A DNA stretch of 64,000 nucleotides, from positions 1,104,825 to 1,168,824 of the forward strand of contig NZ_GG665866.1 of assembly GCF_000160115.1 (NCBI RefSeq). The letters run 5' to 3'. Each line of letters begins with the position of its first letter. Position 1 is the stretch's first letter. Shown here piece by piece: positions 34,795-42,449 of this stretch. The position numbers and the translations under genes were made by a program. The notes below the pieces were generated by a model. The model worked only from the letters and a program-made list of their open reading frames with translations, did no database searches and was not told the origin of the DNA. This DNA is from Shuttleworthella satelles DSM 14600. Lineage in GTDB: Bacteria; Bacillota; Clostridia; Lachnospirales; Lachnospiraceae.

Positions 34795-35052
34795 TCATGA
34801 TGTGGGATCTTTTCCCTTTACATTTGGGAAAATCCTCGCGTATTTCTGGTCCGGAATGTCTGCGAAAAACAGGTGACAGCTCCTGCAGACATAGGATTTC
34901 AGATTCATATTGGTCAGGTTGCTCGTTAATTGTATTGATTTTTTTGTCTTTTCAATGAGGTTTCCACCATCGGGGATCCACTTCATGCCAAGTCGATCAG
35001 GAATAACCCAGCCGATTTCCGCCTCGTTTCCGCAAATTGGGCATTTTCTCAT
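34795..35052 (-). CDS. Small zinc-ribbon protein (DUF6487-like)
   Basis: 85 residues. CPICGNEAEIGWV at the start and YVCRSCHLFFAD near the end form a CX2C...CX2C zinc ribbon with a central W-P-DGG segment (WIPDGGNL), as in small DUF6487-type proteins of Firmicutes. No enzymatic motif; function unknown. GGAGGGT lies 8 nt before the ATG. The gene is AT-rich compared with its neighbours and stands alone between convergent transcripts. Confidence 0.72.
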   Translation of the reverse strand: MRKCPICGNEAEIGWVIPDRLGMKWIPDGGNLIEKTKKSIQLTSNLTNMNLKSYVCRSCHLFFADIPDQKYARIFPNVKGKDPTS

Positions 35053-35185
35053 GGGTATTACCCTCCATATTTTTTATACTGAATATTATTTAATATCTCT
35101 CTAGTTCTGTTAGAAATATTTTATATGGTTTCAATTCAGCTGTCTTCAGATTTTGTAATATGATAACTAATCCAATCTTTTCAGC

Positions 35186-35341
35186 TTACAGTTCAGCATA
35201 TTCATACTCCATATTTGTCGAGAGCTTCACCATCTCAAGAAGAATCCTGGTCACCCTGGCCATGTCCCTCTCCTGCCAGGACTCCGCGTCAATGGATACC
35301 AGTCTCTGAAATTGCCGCAGCAGGCGCTTTTCATTTACCAT
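35186..35341 (-). pseudogene. Remnant of an M20 family (peptidase T-like) gene
   Basis: My translation gives 51 residues starting MVNEKRLLRQFQRLVSIDAE, then SWQERDMARV. This closely resembles the first 30 residues of PepT-like M20 peptidases (RLL-F--LV-ID-ES--ER-MA). After that the frame turns into unrelated sequence and stops. The metal ligands of M20 enzymes lie further downstream and are absent. GAGG lies 5 nt before the ATG, so a short peptide could still be made. The rest of the 582-bp gap (35053-35634) contains only the rpsA terminator. Confidence 0.55.
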
Positions 35342-35440
35342 ATTTGCCTCAGATATCTCATTCTCTCTTCCGTCACGATATAGATTCAGATATCTCTCTT
35401 GCGCTTCTCCAGGCGCAATATGGACTCAGATCTCCTCTTT

Positions 35441-35488
35441 GGAAAAAGATAAACCCGCCCCATCCCTATTCACAAGGGATGGGGCGGG
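35441..35488 (-). terminator. Terminator downstream of rpsA
   Basis: CCCGCCCCATCCCT (35454-35467) pairs perfectly with AGGGATGGGGCGGG (35475-35488), a 14-bp stem with a 7-nt loop. In the rpsA direction TTTATCTTTTTCC follows. It lies about 150 nt after the rpsA stop; nothing coding is seen in between. Confidence 0.88.
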
Positions 35489-35634
35489 CTCATCAGCACA
35501 TTTTGTCCTGATACCATACAAAATGATATCTCCATTTAAAACACAGATATCAATGCGACAGTCAGCTTTTTTGTCTCAGAAAAGAGACAAGCTTCTCAGA
35601 GAACAGTCGACCTTCCTGAAAATCATACCGCCAA

Positions 35635-36750
35635 CTACTCGGCATCGCTGTCGGTGTAAGCGGTCTCAACATCCTCATCGTGAGCGAAACGGGAGTTGGA
35701 GTCATCAAGAGCCTTCATGGAAAGACTGATCTTGTGATCCGCCTCGCGGAACTCGACGATAACCGCGGTAACCTCCTGACCTACAGAGAGAATGTCAGAG
35801 GGCTTGTCGACATGATCCTTAGAAATCTGAGAGACATGGAGCAGGGCGTCAATGCCGGGAGCAAGCTCAATAAAGGCGCCGAAATCAGTCATGCGGGCAA
35901 CCTTACCGGCAACAACGGTACCGACAGCGAACTTCTCAGACGCGCCGTTCCAGGGATTCTCATCAGCGAACTTGCGGGAGAGGGCAATCTTGGTTCCGTT
36001 GATCTCCTTGATGAAGACGCGAACCTTGTCATCCACATTGAATACCTTGCGGGGATTCTCAACGCGGCCCCAGCTCATCTCAGAGATGTGCAGAAGTCCG
36101 TCGATTCCGCCCAGGTCTACAAAGGCGCCAAAATCCGTGATGTTCTTGATGGTGCCCTCAATGATGTCGCCAACCTTGAGCTTCTCCAGAAGATCCTTCT
36201 GGATCTCGCTCTTGCGCTCTACAAGAATCATCTTGCGATTGCCGATGATTCTTCTCCTGCGGGGATTAAACTCCGTGATCTTGAACTCGATTTCCTGGCC
36301 CAGATACTTGTTCAGATCGCGCTCATAGCGGTCAGATACAAGACTTGCCGGGATGAAGACTCTGGTTCCCTCGATCTCGACAGAAAGGCCTCCCTTGAGA
36401 ACCTGTGTCACAGGCGCTTTGAGCACTTCCTCGTTCTCGAAGGCCGCCTCAAGCTTCTGGTTGCCCTTCTCCTGGAGCAGTCTCTTGTATGAAAGACTCA
36501 CCTGACCCTCTCCGTCGTTCACCTTGGTGACAACGGCCTCCATAGTATCGCCAACCTTATGCAGGGTGGTCAGATCCAGGTTGGAATCATTGGAGTAGTC
36601 ACTTCTTAAGATGACGCCATCGGACTTGTAGCCGATGTTCAGGATGATCTCGTCCGGCTTAACGGATAAAATCGTGCCTTCCACTACCTCTCCATTTCTG
36701 ATTGTCTTAAGACTCTCTTCCAGCATTTGTTCAAAACTCATTTCTGACAT
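35635..36750 (-). CDS. rpsA: 30S ribosomal protein S1 homolog
   Basis: 371 residues with four S1 (OB-fold) repeats, starting at about 18, 104, 189 and 275, where proteobacterial S1 has six. Repeats 3 and 4 are the most canonical (ITDFGAFVDLGGIDGLLHISEMSW; MTDFGAFIELAPGIDALLHVSQIS). An acidic tail ends the protein. In many Clostridia S1 is fused to IspH; here the two are separate but overlap by 20 nt. GGAGG lies 9 nt before the ATG inside ispH. Confidence 0.93.
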   Translation of the reverse strand: MSEMSFEQMLEESLKTIRNGEVVEGTILSVKPDEIILNIGYKSDGVILRSDYSNDSNLDLTTLHKVGDTMEAVVTKVNDGEGQVSLSYKRLLQEKGNQKLEAAFENEEVLKAPVTQVLKGGLSVEIEGTRVFIPASLVSDRYERDLNKYLGQEIEFKITEFNPRRRRIIGNRKMILVERKSEIQKDLLEKLKVGDIIEGTIKNITDFGAFVDLGGIDGLLHISEMSWGRVENPRKVFNVDDKVRVFIKEINGTKIALSRKFADENPWNGASEKFAVGTVVAGKVARMTDFGAFIELAPGIDALLHVSQISKDHVDKPSDILSVGQEVTAVIVEFREADHKISLSMKALDDSNSRFAHDEDVETAYTDSDAE

Positions 36751-37591
36751 TAGTTTGAACCTCCTTTATAATTTTTTGTGGGGTGCTGGCCCCTGCTGTT
36801 ATGCCTACATTTTGAATGGATTGTAGTACCGACACATCAAGATCATCTATGGTCTGGATAAAGTATGTTTGCTTGCATTCACGGCTGCAGATCTCATACA
36901 ACTTCTGTGTATTGGAACTGTTTTTGCCACCAATAACCAACATGACATCTGTCTTGCGTGCGATCTCGTAAGCGTCTCTCTGACGCTCTTCCGTCGCATT
37001 GCAGATCGTATTAACAGCGGTAATATCATATCCTTTTTGCTCAAGTATTTCAACCAATTGGCCAAATTTCTTATAGTTGAATGTAGTCTGAGAGACCACA
37101 AGCAGCTTGTCATTTTCGGACAGGGTAAATGCCTCCGCCTCTTTTTCTGTCGTGATCGCGGTATAGGGGCTTCCCGCCGGGATCCAGCCGATGATCCCCT
37201 CCACCTCCGGATGTCTCGCGTTGCCGATGATAAGAATGTGATAGCCCTCCCTCGCGTATTTCTCCACCAGGCGGTGAATGCGAAGAACATTGGGGCAGGT
37301 GGCGTCCACCAGCGTAAATCCGTGATCCTCCAGGTCATGATAGACCTTCGCTGTGATCCCGTGAGAGCGCAGGATTACAATGCCGGGCTCATACTCAGAC
37401 AAATCATGCCCTTCCTCGATGACTGCGACCCCTCTCTTTTCAAAATCCCGGACGACAATCTCATTGTGGATGATGGGACCATAGGTGTAGATCGGCCCCT
37501 TCCCCCTGGCGATTTCCTGATCGACCATGTCGACGGCCCTCTGCACACCGAAGCAAAAGCCGGCGGAAGGCGCCAAAATCACGTTTTTCAT
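36731..37591 (-). CDS. ispH: 4-hydroxy-3-methylbut-2-enyl diphosphate reductase
   Basis: 286 residues; the last enzyme of the MEP isoprenoid pathway, using a [4Fe-4S] cluster. The three cluster cysteines are seen in GFCFGVQRAV (C13), VDATCPNV and NTICNATEERQ. TLGP-equivalent and HGITAKVYHD segments are present. It overlaps cmk by 4 nt (ATGA) and rpsA by 20 nt; cmk-ispH-rpsA is the standard order in Clostridia. Confidence 0.96.
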   Translation of the reverse strand: MKNVILAPSAGFCFGVQRAVDMVDQEIARGKGPIYTYGPIIHNEIVVRDFEKRGVAVIEEGHDLSEYEPGIVILRSHGITAKVYHDLEDHGFTLVDATCPNVLRIHRLVEKYAREGYHILIIGNARHPEVEGIIGWIPAGSPYTAITTEKEAEAFTLSENDKLLVVSQTTFNYKKFGQLVEILEQKGYDITAVNTICNATEERQRDAYEIARKTDVMLVIGGKNSSNTQKLYEICSRECKQTYFIQTIDDLDVSVLQSIQNVGITAGASTPQKIIKEVQTNVRNEF

Positions 37592-38256
37592 TTTATTTCC
37601 TCTTCTGCCAATTGCAGGATCCGCTCCACCACCTGATCGATGGACATTTGAGAAGAGTCGATCCGAACCGCATCCTTGGCCTGCGCTAAGGGAGAGATCT
37701 TACGGTGCATATCCCTGTCGTCTCTCTCCTCGATGTCTCTTTGAATCTGCTCCAGATCAAAGGCTTTCCCCTGGGCCTCATACTCTTTTGCCCTGCGCAA
37801 AGCGCGGGTCTTTGCCGACGCGGTCAGATAAATCTTGAGGGATGCGTGGGGCAAGACGGTCGTGCCGATATCTCTCCCATCCATGACCAGATTTTCCTGG
37901 GCCGCCAGTTCTCTCTGCAGACAGGTCAGCTGGTCTCTGACCTTTGGGTAGATACTGCTGGCAGAGGCGGCATTTCCAACCTCTTCCGTGCGGATCAGGC
38001 CGGAGACATCCTCCCCATTGAGGAGAACCTCCTGTTGTCCCTCGCGATAGCGAAGGGATACATGGCAGTCTTTGACCTGCTTTGAGACAGCGTCTTCGTC
38101 ACTTAAATCCACTCCTGACCGAAGCAAAAAGAGGGCAATGGCCCGGTACATGGCCCCAGTGTCGACATAGAGATAGCCGAGTTCCTTTGCCACCCGCCTG
38201 GCGATAGTTGACTTTCCTGCCCCCGCGGGGCCGTCAATTGCGATATTCATATACAT
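37588..38256 (-). CDS. cmk: Cytidylate kinase
   Basis: 222 residues; phosphorylates CMP and dCMP. P-loop GPAGAGKST (9-17), YVDTGAMYRAIA (about 31-42), DGRDIGTTVLPHA (about 125-137) and the LID region are normal. Two in-frame ATG codons lie at 38256 and 38250; the first has AGAGG 6 nt upstream. The flavoprotein gene ends 57 nt upstream. Confidence 0.95.
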   Translation of the reverse strand: MYMNIAIDGPAGAGKSTIARRVAKELGYLYVDTGAMYRAIALFLLRSGVDLSDEDAVSKQVKDCHVSLRYREGQQEVLLNGEDVSGLIRTEEVGNAASASSIYPKVRDQLTCLQRELAAQENLVMDGRDIGTTVLPHASLKIYLTASAKTRALRRAKEYEAQGKAFDLEQIQRDIEERDDRDMHRKISPLAQAKDAVRIDSSQMSIDQVVERILQLAEEEIK

Positions 38257-38312
38257 GATACGCCTCTTTTCTCTTTCATATCCAAATCAGAGCACTCCAT
38301 CAAAAAACCCGC

Positions 38313-39563
38313 TCAAGACTCCGCCGCGGACATCCCGGCCAGATATCCTGTCGACCAGGCCACCTGCAGATTAAAGCCGCCGGTCAGAGCATCCACATCG
38401 ATGAGCTCCCCGGCCAGATAGAACCCTTTTACCAGCCTGGACTCCATGGTAGAAGGATTGATTTCTTTGACGCAAATCCCACCCTGGGTGATGATAGCCT
38501 CTGAAAATGACCGGGTTCCGGTCAGAGTCAGGGGAAAGTGTTTTAGGCAGCGCATAATCCGCTCCCGGTCTTCCCTTGTGAGATCATGCATCTTTTTGTC
38601 CTGGTCAATCCCGGTCCTTGCGATTACAAGCGGTATCAGCTTGGATGGGAGGAGTCCTCCGTAGAGATTCTTATAGGACTTGTTGATCTTATCCCTGATC
38701 TCCCTCTGCAGTCTGGCGTCAAGCTCCTGCTCGCTTACAGCGGGCTTTAAATCAATCTCCGCCCGCAGAATTCCTTCTTTTCGAAGACGTCTGCCAAGGA
38801 TACTGGCCGCAGACAAAATCAGGGGACCGGAGACCCCGAAATGGGTAAAGAGCATCTCTCCAAATGCCTCGTAAAGTTTTTTCCCCTGCTTGCCGAAAAC
38901 CTTAAAGCTGACATTGCGCAGGGAGAGTCCCTGCAAGGTAAGGAGGTCATCTTCTGCCACAGTCACAGGTACCAGACCGGGGATCGGCTCCTTTATGGAA
39001 TGTCCCAGGCTCTCAGCCATCCGGTAACCGTCCCCGGTCGACCCCGTCGAGGGGTAAGACAGACCTCCGGTCGCAAGGATGACGGCATCCGCCCGCAGTT
39101 TTCGCCCGTCTTCAAGAATCAGACCGGTGACAGCGCTCGTTTCTCCTGCCTCAAGCACCAGATCCCTGACCCTGCAGGAAAGCCAGATCTTGACTCCCGC
39201 TTTCCTACAGAGCCCAGCCAGAGTATTGGTCACGTCCGAAGCGTGATCCGACTGCGGAAAGACCCGGTTTCCGCGCTCGACCTTGCAGGGCATTCCCCCC
39301 TGAGCAAAGAGCTCCATTACCCTCCGATTGTCAAGGCAATAGAAGGCGGAATACATAAACTTTGGATTTGTGACCAGATGCGAGAAGAATTCCTCCGGAT
39401 CACAGGCGTTTGTGAAATTACACCTGCCTTTTCCGGTGATGTAGATCTTCTTGCCCAATTTCTCATTTCTCTCCAGGAGAGTGACCTTAGCCCCATGACT
39501 TGCGGCGGCGTATGCTGCCATAAGCCCGGCAGCGCCGCCGCCGACAACGATGATCTCAGGCAT
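38313..39563 (-). CDS. BaiN/HI0933-type FAD-dependent oxidoreductase
   Basis: 416 residues. The N-terminal Rossmann motif VVGGGAAGLMAAYAAA (6-21) and the signature GRCNFTNAC (about 66-74), GGMPCKVERGNRVFPQSDHASDV and ATGGLSYPSTGSTGDGY place it in the HI0933/YhiN family; BaiN of bile acid 7-dehydroxylating Clostridia is one member. Substrate is unknown here and no bile acid genes are seen. Commonly encoded next to cmk in Firmicutes. It overlaps the RpiR regulator by 8 nt. Confidence 0.88.
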   Translation of the reverse strand: MPEIIVVGGGAAGLMAAYAAASHGAKVTLLERNEKLGKKIYITGKGRCNFTNACDPEEFFSHLVTNPKFMYSAFYCLDNRRVMELFAQGGMPCKVERGNRVFPQSDHASDVTNTLAGLCRKAGVKIWLSCRVRDLVLEAGETSAVTGLILEDGRKLRADAVILATGGLSYPSTGSTGDGYRMAESLGHSIKEPIPGLVPVTVAEDDLLTLQGLSLRNVSFKVFGKQGKKLYEAFGEMLFTHFGVSGPLILSAASILGRRLRKEGILRAEIDLKPAVSEQELDARLQREIRDKINKSYKNLYGGLLPSKLIPLVIARTGIDQDKKMHDLTREDRERIMRCLKHFPLTLTGTRSFSEAIITQGGICVKEINPSTMESRLVKGFYLAGELIDVDALTGGFNLQVAWSTGYLAGMSAAES

Positions 39564-40479
39564 GCTTCACCTCGCCCGGATAGTCCATCCCAAGGGAATC
39601 GTCCGATGGATTGAGCTCATCGATCCCATCAAACGCATACTCTCTGACAAGCTCCTCCAAAGTCTTCATCTGTCTTGCGACCGCGCTCTTCCTCTTTCTG
39701 GCCATGGCGACCAGAAGGGCGTTGATCAGGCTCATGGGAGCGACCAGGGACTGGGCGATTTCGTTGAGCTCTACCTGTGCTGTCAGATTGCAGGAGGAAT
39801 AGAGGTTCATGGGGGATGTGACCCGGTCTGTCAGAGAGATCACCTTGGCGGAACGGGCATTCGCGAACTCCATCGCCTTTAAGGTCCGCATGGAATAGCG
39901 GGGAAAGCTGATCCCAAAGAGGGTGTCTTTGGATCCGATATGGATCATCTGCTCAAAAATCTCTGAGGTGTTCAGACTGGTGATCATATGGATATCGTCT
40001 CTGACCAGGCGCAGGTATGAGACCAGATACATGGCCAGGGGCGCGGACGCCCCTAGCCCCACAATGTAGACATTTTTAGCTGACAGGATAATGTCGACCG
40101 CCTCATCGAAAGCATTCTGGTCCGTCTGCCGGAGAGTCTCCTCCAATTGATGGCGATCAGACTCCAGGATCTGGGCCAGGATCTGAGATTTTCCGGCTCT
40201 TTTATTCTGGCTCTTGATCTCCTGTCGCTCCATCAGACGATTCTTGACATTGTCCTCCAAGTCCCTGCGAAAGGCCGGATAACCGGAGTAGCCGAGCGAC
40301 ATGGCGAAGCGGACCGCTGTGGACTCAGAGACGCCGACCGCTCTTCCAAGCTGAGCCGCCGTCATAAAAACCGCCTGATCATAATAATCCGCTATATAAT
40401 TGGCGATCCACTTCTGTCCCTTGCTCATCCTGCTGTAGTCGGCATTGATGCGGGCCATCAAGTCATTTTTCACTGCCAT
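39556..40479 (-). CDS. MurR/RpiR family transcriptional regulator
   Basis: 307 residues from the ATG at 40479; AGGGGCAGCGG lies upstream, and the longer frame to 40644 would pass through the promoter. N-terminal RpiR helix-turn-helix (TAAQLGRAVGVSESTAVRFAMSLGYSGYPAFRRDL, about 44-78) and a C-terminal SIS sugar-phosphate-binding domain (VYIVGLGASAPLAMYLVSYLRL). It normally controls sugar or amino-sugar genes; none is adjacent. Its operon partners are the BaiN-like protein and cmk, so its target is unclear. Confidence 0.88.
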   Translation of the reverse strand: MAVKNDLMARINADYSRMSKGQKWIANYIADYYDQAVFMTAAQLGRAVGVSESTAVRFAMSLGYSGYPAFRRDLEDNVKNRLMERQEIKSQNKRAGKSQILAQILESDRHQLEETLRQTDQNAFDEAVDIILSAKNVYIVGLGASAPLAMYLVSYLRLVRDDIHMITSLNTSEIFEQMIHIGSKDTLFGISFPRYSMRTLKAMEFANARSAKVISLTDRVTSPMNLYSSCNLTAQVELNEIAQSLVAPMSLINALLVAMARKRKSAVARQMKTLEELVREYAFDGIDELNPSDDSLGMDYPGEVKHA

Positions 40480-40513
40480 ATCCGCTGCCCCTTTCCTCGC
40501 GATACACCCATTC

Positions 40514-40544
40514 ATTATAAAAAAGAGGACCGCCCTTTGTCCAA
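40514..40544 (-). promoter_or_regulatory. Promoter for the RpiR regulator
   Basis: TTGGAC (40544-40539), 19-bp spacer, TATAAT (40519-40514) on the minus strand, 35 nt before the ATG. The spacer is long but the hexamers are good. Confidence 0.45.
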
Positions 40545-40658
40545 TCGCGTTAACTAAAGGGCAAGCCGGGAATTGGCTGGTGAATTGACGGTGAATTGGC
40601 TGAAGGATGATTCGGGAACTGACCGAAGAGAAAAGCCGGGACATTAAACAAAAAGAAT

Positions 40659-40689
40659 AGCCGGGAAGACCTGCTCTGTCCTCCCGGCT
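40659..40689 (-). terminator. Terminator downstream of the orphan membrane protein
   Basis: AGCCGGGA/TCCCGGCT stem extended by GAC/GTC around a 7-nt loop. On the minus strand it is followed by ATTCTTTTTG; the plus side also has CTTTCGTTTTT. It lies 26 nt past the stop of the gene at 40715. Confidence 0.75.
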
Positions 40690-40714
40690 CTTTCGTTTTT
40701 ATTCCAAGAATACG

Positions 40715-41278
40715 TTATCGCCAGCTCACTGACATCTCTCCGTCTATATCGCGCATATCCATATACCAGACAAGGAAATGCAGGATCAGATAAAGGGCAA
40801 ATAAAATGAGGGCAATTATCCCAGGGAAGGATGTGCCATACACTGCATTCCTGCCAAGCAAAAATGCACTCCAGCTGCAGACCAGCGCAAGGTTCCTTGC
40901 TCCTACCAGGGCCTTGCCCGCCCCCTTTTCCTTATGGTCTGATTCTCTGACCGCAGTTCCGTCATCCATCCAGTAAGCGACGATCTGGCATATGAAGATC
41001 AGGAGAGCCGCACTGATTTGAATGAAAAAAACATTCCAATCTTCCCTCAGTATACAAATACATTCCACCAGAAAGGCAAAGCCTGAGAGGAAGTAGAACG
41101 CGCTCCTTAATCCTTGGCTTTTCATCCCGGCATAGAAATCATAGGCAGCCAAAAGAAGTAAGGACACCGAGAGCATTAGGATCCTCATTGGAAAATAAAA
41201 TGTCAAACAAATCGCAATCATCATCCACGCCAGAAGAAACAGCGCCTCAAGGGTAATTCTCAAGTTCTTATGCTTCAT
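40715..41278 (-). CDS. Hypothetical polytopic membrane protein
   Basis: 187 residues; I do not recognise the family. Five hydrophobic helices at about 9-27, 31-48, 58-75, 83-103 and 128-172 (two helices), with a charged loop at 106-122 (DDGTAVRESDHKEKG). No enzymatic motif. GGAGGGG lies 5 nt before the ATG. A 22-bp-period imperfect tandem repeat (about 41312-41356) lies upstream in a 214-bp AT-rich gap. Confidence 0.7.
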   Translation of the reverse strand: MKHKNLRITLEALFLLAWMMIAICLTFYFPMRILMLSVSLLLLAAYDFYAGMKSQGLRSAFYFLSGFAFLVECICILREDWNVFFIQISAALLIFICQIVAYWMDDGTAVRESDHKEKGAGKALVGARNLALVCSWSAFLLGRNAVYGTSFPGIIALILFALYLILHFLVWYMDMRDIDGEMSVSWR

Positions 41279-41311
41279 CTTCCCCTCCTGTTAAGTGATT
41301 CCTGTCCCCTA

Positions 41312-41356
41312 TCAATCATATATCCGATCTCTATACACAATATATCAGACTTCTAT
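41312..41356. repeat. 22-bp imperfect tandem duplication
   Basis: ATATATCCGATCTCTATACAC is followed by ATATATCAGACTTCTATACGC with four differences. It lies in the intergenic, AT-rich stretch upstream of the orphan membrane protein and might contain its promoter. Confidence 0.5.
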
Positions 41357-41472
41357 ACGCCGCCAGACGCTTCTACTCCATTTCTCCCCTATAACAGCTG
41401 TTACTAAATATAATCTAACACGATTGCACACAGTTTGTCCACGAAGTTAAAATCCGGTTTGGAAAAAGCTGG

Positions 41473-41500
41473 TTTAGCCGGTTTAGACCGGTTTATCTTC
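41473..41500. repeat. Threefold TAAACCGG repeat containing the acetyltransferase stop codon
   Basis: On the minus strand TAAACCGGTC, TAAACCGGC and TAAACCAGC follow each other; the first TAA is the stop codon of the upstream gene. Confidence 0.6.
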
Positions 41501-42278
41501 GATGGCTTTCAATCCAGGAAACAGAGAAATCTACAATATCGCGTTGCCTCATGAATCTGGAATCGGCGTTACCCACCTTACCTGCACTTGCAAGTCCTGT
41601 TTTATCAAAGGCACTTCCGATCTCCTCAAAATCTGCTCCGTCAACAAACAAGGTACTGTATGCCTTCCATACGCGCACCCCCTTTTCAAGGATGGCGCTG
41701 TGTTCGACGCAGTTATGTTTCCCCGGATATGTTGCACGTACATCTGCCAAGTGAATCGATGTATTCTTGTCATATCCGACGCCCAGTAACAATACCTTTG
41801 CGTCAAGTTCATAGAGCTTTGCGATCGGTGAACCCTCTCCAAATATATTGGAAAGGCTATGTTCTGCCGTAATATAGGCAGCATGTTTTCCCCATGCGCA
41901 CAGGGATCTTGCCGGATGATCTGTTCGGATGCTGCCTGGCCATTGTCGAAACATTTCCGCAACAGCTCCCATCGTATTGGTCGGTGTGATCTCTTTGTCA
42001 TATGCCGGCCAGTTTTCTCTGATGATATTCCAGTCTGACTTGTCTGCATCCCAATGCACACCTGTTTCGGGATCCAGATTTTTCCATGACTGTGTCGGCA
42101 TTACAATGGTACCTTCAGATGTCACCACTTCCATGAGGGCTTCTATCACAGCCTGTGCCCCGCCGCATACATATCCAATGTTCTTTAAGGATGTATGTAC
42201 CATAACAATATCCCCTTTTTTCAAACCAATTCCTCTTAATCCCTGCACGATATCTTTTTTACATACCACTTTCATCAT
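41493..42278 (-). CDS. AAC(3)-family aminoglycoside N-acetyltransferase-like protein
   Basis: 261 residues covering the whole antibiotic N-acetyltransferase fold. Conserved blocks are LKKGDIVMVHTSLKNIGYVCGGAQAVIEAL (about 19-48), VMPTQSW, PTNTMGAVAEMFRQWPGSIRTDHPARSLCAWGKHA (about 98-132) and GVGYDKNTSIHLAD. AAC(3) enzymes acetylate the 3-amino group of aminoglycosides with acetyl-CoA; chromosomal homologs such as YokD often have other or unknown substrates, so resistance is not implied. It looks more AT-rich than its neighbours and is flanked by palindromes, suggesting acquisition. Confidence 0.85.
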   Translation of the reverse strand: MMKVVCKKDIVQGLRGIGLKKGDIVMVHTSLKNIGYVCGGAQAVIEALMEVVTSEGTIVMPTQSWKNLDPETGVHWDADKSDWNIIRENWPAYDKEITPTNTMGAVAEMFRQWPGSIRTDHPARSLCAWGKHAAYITAEHSLSNIFGEGSPIAKLYELDAKVLLLGVGYDKNTSIHLADVRATYPGKHNCVEHSAILEKGVRVWKAYSTLFVDGADFEEIGSAFDKTGLASAGKVGNADSRFMRQRDIVDFSVSWIESHRR

Positions 42279-42334
42279 CTTTACCTTTTCCCATCAAAAA
42301 ATTGCAAATTTGCCAGAGATTGCGAATTAAAAAC

Positions 42335-42359
42335 GGGATACTCGCTCCGCGGGTATCCC
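42335..42359 (-). terminator. Palindromic element a / terminator of the decarboxylase operon
   Basis: GGGATAC (42335-42341) and GTATCCC (42353-42359) with an 11-nt loop TCGCTCCGCGG. In the oadA direction it is followed by GTTTTTAATTCG, so it can terminate the operon. It shares its arm sequence and loop length with element b. Confidence 0.7.
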
Positions 42360-42370
42360 ATCGTTCATGA

Positions 42371-42403
42371 CAATGGAATACTCGCAGAGCGTGTATTCCA
42401 TTG
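42371..42403. repeat. Palindromic element b downstream of oadA
   Basis: CAATGGAATAC (42371-42381) and GTATTCCATTG (42393-42403), 11 bp perfect, loop TCGCAGAGCGT of 11 nt. It is related to element a (GGRATAC arms, TCGC-starting 11-nt loop). Confidence 0.75.
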
Positions 42404-42449
42404 TTTGTGAAATATATCTTTAAAAAACGATACGCAAGAAAGCATGGCT

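Noticed and set aside
35215-35511. Plus-strand frame of 98 codons in the rpsA downstream gap
   Set aside because: Pro/Ser-rich translation with no ribosome site; it crosses the rpsA terminator stem and is antisense to the peptidase remnant.
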